Assembly: GCA_963771905.1 (NCBI GenBank) | Contig: CAVYVI010000004.1 | Span: 248,001 to 312,000 of the forward strand | Length of the DNA stretch: 64,000 nt | From: Palsa-147 sp963771905 | GTDB lineage: Bacteria > Acidobacteriota > Terriglobia > Acidiferrales > UBA7541 | Direction of reading: 5' to 3' | In this document: piece by piece, positions 1 to 7,215 of the stretch | How the letters are laid out: each line of letters opens with the position of its first letter | Numbering within the stretch: position 1 is the first letter of the stretch | Notes under the pieces: generated by a model | What the model was told of the DNA's origin: nothing | Seen by the model: only the letters and a program-made list of their open reading frames with translations | The model's database searches: none | Program-made: the position numbers and the translations under genes

Positions 1-723
1 CGAATCTGTCCGTTGAAATATATGTTCGGGCATTCGTGGGGGCTGCACGGCGAACCGCAGGCTACGATGACGTTTGGAAACGTGATGCACAAGACGATCA
101 AGGAGCTCGTCGCCGAAGTGAAGAAGCGCAAGCACGTGAAGCTCGAAGAGGTTGGCGCGATATACGACCGCGTGTGGTCATCCGCAGGCTTCCTCGATGA
201 CTATCACGAGCAGGAATATAAAAGGACGGGACGGGAACAACTCGCGGCGTTTCATCAGGCCTACTGCGCTGCGCCGGCCGACGTCCTGATGCAGGAGAAA
301 CCGTTTGAGCTCGAGCTCGAAAACAATGTGACGATCCTCGGGCGAATTGATCAGGTGAATCGGATCGGCCGCGATGAAGTGGAAGTGGTCGACTACAAGA
401 CGGGAAAACCGAAATCGCAGAAGGACGCGGATGCGAGCCTGCAATTGAGCTTGTACGCGCTCGCGGCGCGCGAAGTTCTCGAGCTCACGCCGAAGCGGCT
501 GGTCTTTTACAACCTGACGACGAACGAGCCAGTGGTTACGGAGCGGGATGCGAAGGCGCTCGCCGATGCGCGCAAGACGGTCGCCGAAACCGCGGATTTG
601 ATTCGCGCGGGAGAATTTACTGCGAAGCCTGGATTTCTTTGCCGGTATTGCGATTTCCAGCCACTGTGTCCTGCGCACGAACAACTCATCACGATTCGCG
701 GCGCGAGCTCGACGCCGTCCTGA
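1..723 (+). CDS. RecB/AddB-type PD-(D/E)XK nuclease, C-terminal part (5' truncated by window)
   Basis: The reading frame is open from base 1, so the gene begins upstream of the window. The visible 240 residues are the nuclease end of a DNA repair helicase-nuclease of the UvrD/AddA/AddB/RecB type. The core shows a GRIDQ motif and then VVDYKTGK, the D...D-x-K signature of PD-(D/E)XK nucleases. A Cys just before the first in-window helix (bases 7-9, in ICPLKY) plus the C-terminal CRYCDFQPLC cluster match the four-cysteine iron-sulfur staple known from AddB-like nucleases. Expected role: end processing in double-strand break repair, in the cytoplasm. The helicase part is not visible, so the exact subfamily cannot be fixed. 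It could also be a stand-alone Cas4/RecB-like exonuclease. Confidence 0.85.
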   Translation, partial: RICPLKYMFGHSWGLHGEPQATMTFGNVMHKTIKELVAEVKKRKHVKLEEVGAIYDRVWSSAGFLDDYHEQEYKRTGREQLAAFHQAYCAAPADVLMQEKPFELELENNVTILGRIDQVNRIGRDEVEVVDYKTGKPKSQKDADASLQLSLYALAAREVLELTPKRLVFYNLTTNEPVVTERDAKALADARKTVAETADLIRAGEFTAKPGFLCRYCDFQPLCPAHEQLITIRGASSTPS

Positions 724-1158
724 TCGGGATATGCTATCTCGCGAAAGCGGCGGACGAAACCCGGTCCGGCGATACAAGAGAAGAACGCCCGTCTAACTCG
801 CGCGAGCTCCGAAGTTCCCCGAAAAGTTCACCCGGCAGACTGGGGGTCGCGGAAATCTCCCCGCCGAAAATAAAACGAGGCGATCGCGTTCGCAATCGCC
901 TCGTTCGAGAACCAGTTGACTGGAACAGCCTCGCCGCTGTTCCGCCCCCTCGTACTACGCGCATTCATTGTGCCGCTTCTGGTCCGCGCAATTCGCGCGA
1001 TGTTGCTTTCTCCCCTCGACGCAGCAGCGGAAAAATTTCTTCGCGCCGCAATCGTTCCCTTCCTTAATACGAGCGCGCGCGAATCCTGTCAAGAGAAAAT
1101 CTCTGGCGCATCGTGTCCGATTCGTGCGAAAACATTTCCGCACGGTGCGCGTCGGATT
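724..1158. other. Intergenic region between convergent genes
   Basis: No convincing gene. Short open frames here lack a ribosome binding site and family resemblance. The only structure seen is the terminator-like hairpin at 863-905. Confidence 0.6.
863..905 (-). terminator. Rho-independent terminator for the VWFA gene at 1159-2304
   Basis: A perfect 11-bp inverted repeat (874-884 with 895-905, 10-nt loop) is followed on the minus strand by a T-rich run (complement of 863-873). The orientation fits termination of the minus-strand VWFA gene, about 250 nt past its stop. The plus-strand side has no T run. Confidence 0.65.
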
Positions 1159-2304
1159 TCACGGCTTCGGCGGAGCGTAATAGTAGCCTTTTCGCGCGGT
1201 GACGTTCAGGCCAGGCCGTTCGATGCGAACTTCAATCGCGTGGTATTCGCCGCTTTCCGGATTCTGGGGCACATAGCCGAGCAGATATTGATTGCGCGCT
1301 TCTTCGGTGACCGCGGAATAGAGACGATCGAGTGAGTTCTCCTTCGACGCGAAGAAGGAATCCCCACCCGTCTCTTGCGGATAGCGCGTCATGCGGCCGG
1401 GCTCGTGCTTGAGAAGTTTCGTGCCGACAGTGATCGAGTAGACCGAAACATCGGCAGTCAGAAGCAAGCGAAGCGTCAAATCGTAGGTCCACTGGTTGTG
1501 ATGCGAATTCTGGCCGTCGGCGATCAGGAAGATCATCCTGCGGCGGTCGCCGCCGCGGGCTTGCAGCATTTCGCCAGCCGAATGGACCGCATCGTCGAGG
1601 TCCTTGACGACTTTTTCCTGGCGAATGCCATACGTGGGCACCTGCGGTAATTGCGATTGATTGTTGATTTGAGGGCCCGCGGTCATCGGACCGCCCGCAT
1701 CCCCCGGAAAAGAGTCGCCGAGGCGCATGCGTTTGAGCTCCGTGAAAAGTTCGTCATTGTTCTTCGTGAAATCGTGCACGACCTGCGGGAATTCATCGAA
1801 AACAACGAGCGCCGTTTCGTCCTGCGGGCCGAGGCCACCGGCGATGCTTTCGAGACTCTTCTGGACCTGATCGCGCACGCGCACCGTCAGGTCGTTGTCG
1901 AGAACAACCACGACCGAGAGCGGATAGGGGTCCGTCGAGAACAAAGCAATCGGCACTTCCTTGCCGTCTTCAAAAAGACGGAATTCATCGCGCCGCAAAT
2001 CGCCGATGATGACCCCCTGATTATTCTTGACCGTGACGGGGACGCGAACGAGTTCGCTCACGGCGCCGAGAGGACGGCGCGGGCGCTGGCTCTGCTCCTG
2101 TTTTTGCGCCGGAGTTCCCTGCTGCGGTTGCGATTTACCGTGGACGGCGGCGGGAGTCTGATCCTGCGACTGGGTCTGTGTCTGGGCTTGCGCGGGCGGC
2201 GTCTGCGATTGGCTTTGCGATTGCGGCTGCACTTGTGCTTCAGAAATGGACGCGGCGGGAAATGCCAGAATCGCCGCTACCGTCCACGCCGGAATTAGCT
2301 TCAT
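1159..2304 (-). CDS. Secreted VWFA-related domain protein (acidobacterial type), degenerate MIDAS
   Basis: 381 residues. It has an N-terminal signal peptide ending near SEAQ, then a Q/S/T-rich low-complexity linker (about residues 25-75). A beta-rich segment with VPVTVKNNQG and FRLFEDGKEV follows, then a VWA-like domain and a C-terminal segment with NQYLLGYVP and TARKGYY. This layout is the VWFA-related family abundant in Acidobacteria (TIGR03436). The canonical metal site DxSxS is replaced by DNDLT in VVVLDNDLT, so metal-dependent ligand binding may be lost or altered. A GAGGTG ribosome site lies about 10 nt before the ATG. It is divergent from the paralogue at 2441 and close to a third at 3706-4812. 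The biological function of the family is unknown; extracytoplasmic adhesion or scaffold roles are only inference. Confidence 0.85.
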   Translation of the reverse strand: MKLIPAWTVAAILAFPAASISEAQVQPQSQSQSQTPPAQAQTQTQSQDQTPAAVHGKSQPQQGTPAQKQEQSQRPRRPLGAVSELVRVPVTVKNNQGVIIGDLRRDEFRLFEDGKEVPIALFSTDPYPLSVVVVLDNDLTVRVRDQVQKSLESIAGGLGPQDETALVVFDEFPQVVHDFTKNNDELFTELKRMRLGDSFPGDAGGPMTAGPQINNQSQLPQVPTYGIRQEKVVKDLDDAVHSAGEMLQARGGDRRRMIFLIADGQNSHHNQWTYDLTLRLLLTADVSVYSITVGTKLLKHEPGRMTRYPQETGGDSFFASKENSLDRLYSAVTEEARNQYLLGYVPQNPESGEYHAIEVRIERPGLNVTARKGYYYAPPKP

Positions 2305-2440
2305 AATGGTGTCACCTCATTGGCGCGGAGCGAGCGCCCAAGCGCATCGAGAACCCGTCGGCACCGCGCGGCGCCGTTACATCCGTTGGGGCGCGAGGCG
2401 CATCGTACGTCAGGACGTCGAGACTCGGAGAGATTATACA

Positions 2441-3571
2441 ATGCACGCCGCCCAGATTCGCTTGGCACTCGCAATCGCAGCGTTGGCTGCCGGCCTGATC
2501 GTTCCGCTGCACGCTCCGGCATCCGCCGGCGGGAGTGCAAACCAAGACGCTTCCAACTCGCCTCGCATATTGGATGCATCCGCGCAGCCTGCGTTACAGA
2601 GTCAACAGTCGGCCCCGCAAAGCCAGCAGCAGGATCAGCAACAAGGTCCGCCGCAGGATCAGCAACAAATTCCGCAATCGCAGAAACCCCTGAGGGTTTC
2701 GACGGAACTCGTCAATCTTTTCGCCACGGTGCGCGACAAAAACCACTTCATCGTAAACGATTTGAAACAGGAAGAATTCCACATCTTCGAAGATGGCGTC
2801 GAGCAGAAAGTTGCATACTTTTCAAAGGAAGTGAATTTGCCGATTACTCTCGCCATCCTGGTCGATACCAGCGGCAGCCAGATGGATGTTCTGGGCGCCG
2901 AGCAGGACGCGGCTTCGCGGTTCGTTCACGAGGTGCTGCGGAAGAAGGACGAGGCGCTCGTGTTGTCGTTCGACCTTGACGTCGATCTCCTCGCCGATTT
3001 CACGGAGGACACGTCGGTACTCGAGCAAGCTATCCGCAGAACGGTGATCAACGCGCCGGCGGCGGGCGCCGGCGGCACGGCGGGCACAGTTCCCGGAGGC
3101 TCGAACGGAGGAACGGATTTCTACGACGCGGTCTATCTGGCGGCGCATGACAAGTTGGCGAGCGAAGCCGGGCGCAAGGCCATCATCGCGCTCACCGACG
3201 CCGAAGACACTGGAAGCCGCCTGAACGTAAAAGACGCGATCGAATCCGCGCAACGCGCGGACGCCGTCGTGCACGTCTTGCTTATTTCCGATGAAGGCTT
3301 CTACTACCGGCAGCTGATGGGATACAGCGGCGCGAGCGTCGCGAAGAAAATGGCGGATGAAACCGGCGGGCGCGTTATCGAGGTGCACAACACGAAATCG
3401 CTGGAGAAGGCGTTCGATCAGCTCTCCGAGGAGATGCGCCAGCAATACGTGCTCGGATACTACCCCACGAACACGAAGCGCGACGGCAGTTTCCGCAAGA
3501 TCAAGCTCGAGATCACACGTGCGGATTTGAAAATCCTCACGCGACGCGGTTACTACGCGCCATCGGAATAA
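2441..3571 (+). CDS. Secreted VWFA-related domain protein (acidobacterial type)
   Basis: 376 residues from the ATG at 2441, chosen because it places a clean signal peptide (MHAAQIRLALAIAALAAG) at the N-terminus; the open frame extends upstream without a good start. After the signal comes a Gln-rich linker (about 50-82), then VSTELVNLFATVRD, FHIFEDGVEQ and a VWA domain with an intact MIDAS, DTSGS at 142-146. The C-terminus carries the family motifs QQYVLGYYP and TRRGYYAP. It is divergently arranged with the paralogue at 1159-2304 (136 bp apart), so the two may share a control region. It is predicted to be periplasmic or secreted, binding a divalent metal and an unknown partner. Confidence 0.87.
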   Translation: MHAAQIRLALAIAALAAGLIVPLHAPASAGGSANQDASNSPRILDASAQPALQSQQSAPQSQQQDQQQGPPQDQQQIPQSQKPLRVSTELVNLFATVRDKNHFIVNDLKQEEFHIFEDGVEQKVAYFSKEVNLPITLAILVDTSGSQMDVLGAEQDAASRFVHEVLRKKDEALVLSFDLDVDLLADFTEDTSVLEQAIRRTVINAPAAGAGGTAGTVPGGSNGGTDFYDAVYLAAHDKLASEAGRKAIIALTDAEDTGSRLNVKDAIESAQRADAVVHVLLISDEGFYYRQLMGYSGASVAKKMADETGGRVIEVHNTKSLEKAFDQLSEEMRQQYVLGYYPTNTKRDGSFRKIKLEITRADLKILTRRGYYAPSE

Positions 3572-3705
3572 AGCGCCGCGCGCTCGACTTTAATATTCGA
3601 GGCAGTCTGATAGGTCTCCCTGCAGTTTCTTCCCCCGAAACCGGTGAGAGATTTGGACCGCTTGCACGGACCCGCGCTATTTGCCAGGAGGCGCGGCCTG
3701 CGGCG

Positions 3706-4812
3706 CTACTGGCTGGGAGGCGTTGACGGAGTCGGCGTTTCATTCGGGTAGTATCCCTTGCGGGTTCGGACCACCAAGCCCTTGCGGTCCACGATTTCCA
3801 CCTGAATCTTGCGATACTGCGACGATTGCGCCGTGTTGGAGGGCGCATACGCAATGAAATACTGGCTGCGCAACTCCGCACCAATGTCCTGGAACGACTC
3901 GGCCAGGTCATCCACTTTGTAAGGAAAGAACACCCGTCCGCCGGTTTCAATAGCGAAGTTCTCCAGAATTTGATCGCCCGGCGTCTTGAAAAGTTTGTGC
4001 GGCTTGTCGCCGCTCGTCGTGGCCAGCCAGTCCGTGCTGGTGCTGATGCTGTAAATCGCGACTTCAGCGCGATCGGCCATTTCGATGGCCTCGCTCAAGG
4101 CGCGGTCGCTGAGATTGTCGTCGCCGTCGCTGATGACCACCAGAATCCGCCGGACTTCGGGACTCGGTCCGGTTGGCAGAGGCGCGCTCGATAACTTCTG
4201 CGCCGCCATGTAAATCGCATCGTTGAGCGCCGTTCCTCCGCCCGCCCGCTGCTTCTCAATGGCCTCGTCCAGGACGCCGGGATCGCCGGAGAAATCCTGA
4301 ATGATTTCGGGCTCGTTGTCGAAAGTCATTAGGAAAGCCATATCCTTGTGGCGGCGGATGACGTTGCCGAGGAAATCAATAGCGGCGTCTTTCTCAAAAC
4401 TCAGGCGCTCGCGAATGCTGTTCGATGTATCGATGAGCATGCCGATCCGCAGCGGGAGATCGGTATCCCGGCCGAAAAACCTGATGTCCTGTGGTTTGCC
4501 ATCCTCGAGGACGCGAAAATCCTTTTCATCCAGATCGGTAATGAAATTGTGGCGGCGATCGGTAACCGCGGCGACAAGATGGACCAGGCCGGTCGTTACT
4601 TTGAGCGGCGGCAGCTGCTGCTGGGTCTGCGTAGGCTGCGGGGCCTGCGATTGCGGTCGAAGCGGCACATTTTTGAGCGGCGAATCGGAAGAAGGGGGTG
4701 TCGACGGCGCCGTAGCGGGAGGCGAAGCCGGCGCCGGTTGCTGCGCGGAAACTGTGATCGCCGCCGTGAGAATAAAGCTGGCTGCCAGACAGGACGCGCG
4801 CACGGTTCGCAT
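3706..4812 (-). CDS. Secreted VWFA-related domain protein (acidobacterial type)
   Basis: 368 residues from the ATG at 4812. Signal peptide (MRTVRASCLAASFILTAAITVSA), a Pro/Gln-rich linker, then VTTGLVHLVAAVTD, FRVLEDGKPQ and a VWA domain with an intact MIDAS (DTSNS). The C-terminal motifs SQYFIAYAP and TRKGYYP are the same as in the two paralogues upstream. An in-frame upstream extension exists but would bury the signal peptide. The start codon sits 7 nt after the rluD stop, and a strong sigma70-like promoter (4819-4848) would start transcription at or next to the A of the ATG. Separate transcription from rluD is therefore likely. Function unknown. Confidence 0.87.
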   Translation of the reverse strand: MRTVRASCLAASFILTAAITVSAQQPAPASPPATAPSTPPSSDSPLKNVPLRPQSQAPQPTQTQQQLPPLKVTTGLVHLVAAVTDRRHNFITDLDEKDFRVLEDGKPQDIRFFGRDTDLPLRIGMLIDTSNSIRERLSFEKDAAIDFLGNVIRRHKDMAFLMTFDNEPEIIQDFSGDPGVLDEAIEKQRAGGGTALNDAIYMAAQKLSSAPLPTGPSPEVRRILVVISDGDDNLSDRALSEAIEMADRAEVAIYSISTSTDWLATTSGDKPHKLFKTPGDQILENFAIETGGRVFFPYKVDDLAESFQDIGAELRSQYFIAYAPSNTAQSSQYRKIQVEIVDRKGLVVRTRKGYYPNETPTPSTPPSQ

Positions 4813-4818
4813 AGTGAA

Positions 4819-4848
4819 ATTATAGGTACGTGGAGAGTGCAGCGTCAA
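4819..4848 (-). promoter_or_regulatory. Sigma70-like promoter inside the rluD 3' end, predicted leaderless start
   Basis: On the minus strand TTGACG (4848-4843), an 18-nt spacer and a perfect TATAAT (4824-4819) precede the ATG at 4812 by only 6 nt. The expected transcription start therefore coincides with the start codon. The rluD stop codon TAA (4822-4820) lies inside the -10 box. Confidence 0.65.
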
Positions 4849-5827
4849 TCGTGCCGGGATCCGCACCGAGCGCGCTTCCGAGTTGTTTGAGATACGCCGC
4901 CAGCTCAGGTGGGAGCGGCGCGCGAACGTCGATTGGCTCCTCGGTGCGCGGATGGAGGAAGCGGATGCGCGCGGCATGCAGAAAATTGCGGCCGAGCTCC
5001 GGCAGCTTGCGCGCGTGCACGAGTTCTTCGCGCGGCGCGCCGTAGAGCGTATCGCCCACGACCGGGCTACCGAGCGCAGAAAAATGGACGCGAAGCTGAT
5101 GCGTGCGTCCGGTATGCAGCCCGGCTTCTATCCACGTGAAGCCGCCGAGGACGAGCAGCGCGCGCCAATCCGTCCGCGCAGGACGGCCTTCGCGCCGGCG
5201 CGTGGTCATGCGCGTGCGCCGGCGGAGGTCTCGCGCGACGGGCAATTCGATTCGTCCCAAGGCCTCGCGCAGTTTTCCGTGCAGCAGCGCCACATACGTT
5301 TTCTCAATGGAGCGATCTTGAAATTCCTCGACGAGACGCCGGTGGGCATCATCCGTCCGCGCGACGATCAGCGCACCCGAGGTTCCTTTGTCGAGCCGGT
5401 GCACGATTCCCGGCCGTGCCGGGCCGCCAATCGTGGAAAGCTTCCCGAAGCGATAGAGCAGGGCGCTGACCAGCGTTCCGCCCGTTTCTCCGGCGCCCGG
5501 ATGCACTACGATTCCGGCGGGCTTATTGATGACGGCGAGGTCATCGTCTTCGTAGAGAACCTCCAGAGGAATCGGTTCCGCTCCGACGGCGAGCGGCTCG
5601 GGCGGCGGAATTTCAACTTTTATTTCTTCTCCGGTTTCGACGCGATGCGAAGGCTTCGTGGTGATGCCGTTGACGTGCACTCGGCCCCCGGCGATAAGTT
5701 CCTGAAGGCGCGTTCGGCTGAGATCGGCCGCATGAGTCGCGAGATAACGATCGAGCCGCACGCCTGAGTCTTCGTCAGTGACGATGAAACTCAGGAATTC
5801 GATCGTGTCCGGATTGCGTTTGGGCAT
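4820..5827 (-). CDS. rluD: RluD-family 23S rRNA pseudouridine synthase
   Basis: 335 residues, typical length for RluA/RluD. An N-terminal S4 RNA-binding domain (about 15-75; GVRLDRYLA, GRVHVNG) is followed by the synthase domain with VINKPAGIVVHPG and the catalytic motif HRLDKGTSG at 143-151 (Asp146 is the expected nucleophile). Further family motifs are KTYVALLHG and GRTHQLRVH. It would convert uridines of 23S rRNA helix 69 to pseudouridine. It lies near ileS-lspA-lgt, a common neighbourhood for this gene. The start at 5827 has a TACAGT -10-like box 6 nt upstream and no clear ribosome site, so a leaderless start is possible. Sub-typing as RluD rather than another RluA-family member rests on the S4 domain and synteny. 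Confidence 0.9.
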   Translation of the reverse strand: MPKRNPDTIEFLSFIVTDEDSGVRLDRYLATHAADLSRTRLQELIAGGRVHVNGITTKPSHRVETGEEIKVEIPPPEPLAVGAEPIPLEVLYEDDDLAVINKPAGIVVHPGAGETGGTLVSALLYRFGKLSTIGGPARPGIVHRLDKGTSGALIVARTDDAHRRLVEEFQDRSIEKTYVALLHGKLREALGRIELPVARDLRRRTRMTTRRREGRPARTDWRALLVLGGFTWIEAGLHTGRTHQLRVHFSALGSPVVGDTLYGAPREELVHARKLPELGRNFLHAARIRFLHPRTEEPIDVRAPLPPELAAYLKQLGSALGADPGTIDAALSTYL

Positions 5828-5833
5828 GGAGAG

Positions 5834-5839
5834 ACTGTA
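5834..5839 (-). promoter_or_regulatory. Candidate -10 box of rluD, 6 nt before the start codon
   Basis: TACAGT on the minus strand ends 6 nt before the rluD ATG (5827). No convincing -35 box is seen. Listed because the same -10-to-ATG spacing recurs at several genes in this window. Confidence 0.3.
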
Positions 5840-5899
5840 CCGCGAAAATGCCGCCCACCGTAACCGCGTGGTCGTTTCCCTGCGGAGCTAATTTGCGAT

Positions 5900-6703
5900 C
5901 TACGCGCGCGCGGGGGCCACCGGCATTTGCTTCCGCAAGCCGCGCCACCACAGATAGCCGCCGACGAGGATGAAAGCCACGCTCACGATCTGCATCAGCG
6001 AAATCGCGCCGTGAAGCAGCAACGTGCGGTCCGGATCGCCGCGGACAAATTCGATGCTGCCGCGCTCGATGCCATAGAGAACCAAATACGTGGCGAGAAT
6101 CTGTCCCGAGAATTGTTGGCGCTTGCCCATCCAGACGAGCAATAGAAAATTGCAGAATTCAGCCGCGGCTTCGTAGAGCTGCGTCGGATGGAGCGGCACT
6201 CCGATGGGCGTTCCAACGAGCTGCGCGGCGACGGGATCATGGAACGTGACGCCCCATGGCAAATCGGTGGGCTTGCCGTAGCAGCAGCCCGCCATGAAAC
6301 ACCCTAGGCGTCCGATCGCGTGACCAAGCGGAAGCCCGCCGGAAAAGCAATCGAGCAGCGGAAGGACGGGCATCTTCGTTCGATATGTGTAAACACCCAC
6401 AAGAGTGAGCGCGCCGATCACGCCGCCGTAGAATGTGCCGCCGGACTGCACGATGCCGATCGAGAAAATTTCGCGCGGATGGCCGAGATAGTAAGGGAAG
6501 TAGAGAGCGACGAGCCAGAGCTTCGCAGTGACCAGCGCGGTCAGCACGACGTAGATGCCCAGATTCCAGACGCGGTCGGGATCGAGGCCTGCGAATTTCG
6601 CCTGGCGGCGCGCGTACCAGAGTCCCAGTAAGACGCCGGTCGCGACAAGGACGCCATACGTATAAATCGTGATCGACCCGAATTGAAAAAGGACCGGATG
6701 CAT
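5900..6703 (-). CDS. lgt: Prolipoprotein diacylglyceryl transferase
   Basis: 267 residues from the ATG at 6703 (MHPVLFQFGSI). It transfers a diacylglyceryl group from phosphatidylglycerol to the lipobox cysteine of prolipoproteins in the inner membrane, the first step of lipoprotein maturation. About seven hydrophobic segments are visible. The family signature GRLGCFMAGCCYG and downstream HPTQLYE are present, and the length is near normal. The gene starts 2 nt after the stop of lspA, so the first two enzymes of lipoprotein processing are coupled in one operon with ileS. Confidence 0.95.
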   Translation of the reverse strand: MHPVLFQFGSITIYTYGVLVATGVLLGLWYARRQAKFAGLDPDRVWNLGIYVVLTALVTAKLWLVALYFPYYLGHPREIFSIGIVQSGGTFYGGVIGALTLVGVYTYRTKMPVLPLLDCFSGGLPLGHAIGRLGCFMAGCCYGKPTDLPWGVTFHDPVAAQLVGTPIGVPLHPTQLYEAAAEFCNFLLLVWMGKRQQFSGQILATYLVLYGIERGSIEFVRGDPDRTLLLHGAISLMQIVSVAFILVGGYLWWRGLRKQMPVAPARA

Positions 6704-6705
6704 CG

Positions 6706-7215
6706 CTATGCTTTCTGATGACTCGGATGCTTCCAATCGCTCAGAAGTTCGATCAGGACGAAACCCGCGCCGATGACAATCGCCGAATCCGCGACGTTGA
6801 ATGTGTACCAGTGATGATTGCCGATGTGAAAGTCGATGAAGTCGGTTACGCCGCGGCGTAGAACGCGGTCGAACACATTTCCGGCCGCGCCGCCGAGGAT
6901 CAACGCCATCCCCGCCTGGCCGAGGCTCCCGCCCGCGCGGCCCGTCTGGAGGAGCCAGACCAGAAAGAGGATCACGCCTGCTGAAAAAACAATCAGGACC
7001 ATGGGGAGCCAGGGCGAATCCGAATCGGCAAAAAGGCCGAATGCCACGCCGGGATTATTCATGTGCACAAGGTTCAGTAATCCCGGCACCAGGACGCGCT
7101 GCGAACCGGCGACGGTGAATTTCTCGACGGCGAACTTGCTCACCTGATCGGCAGCGAGCGCGCCGAGCGCAACGAGTGAATGCCACCACAAGCCGGAACG
7201 TCGTCGCGTCGCCAT
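6706..7215 (-). CDS. lspA: Lipoprotein signal peptidase (signal peptidase II)
   Basis: 169 residues. An aspartyl protease of the inner membrane that removes the signal peptide of diacylglyceryl-modified prolipoproteins. Four membrane segments; catalytic aspartates in NVFDRV and FNVADSAI; the substrate-pocket motif NNPGVAFG is present. The start at 7215 was chosen over longer in-frame options because it overlaps the ileS stop (TGATG, 1-nt overlap), typical of translational coupling, and gives the usual family length. It lies between ileS and lgt. Confidence 0.95.
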   Translation of the reverse strand: MATRRRSGLWWHSLVALGALAADQVSKFAVEKFTVAGSQRVLVPGLLNLVHMNNPGVAFGLFADSDSPWLPMVLIVFSAGVILFLVWLLQTGRAGGSLGQAGMALILGGAAGNVFDRVLRRGVTDFIDFHIGNHHWYTFNVADSAIVIGAGFVLIELLSDWKHPSHQKA

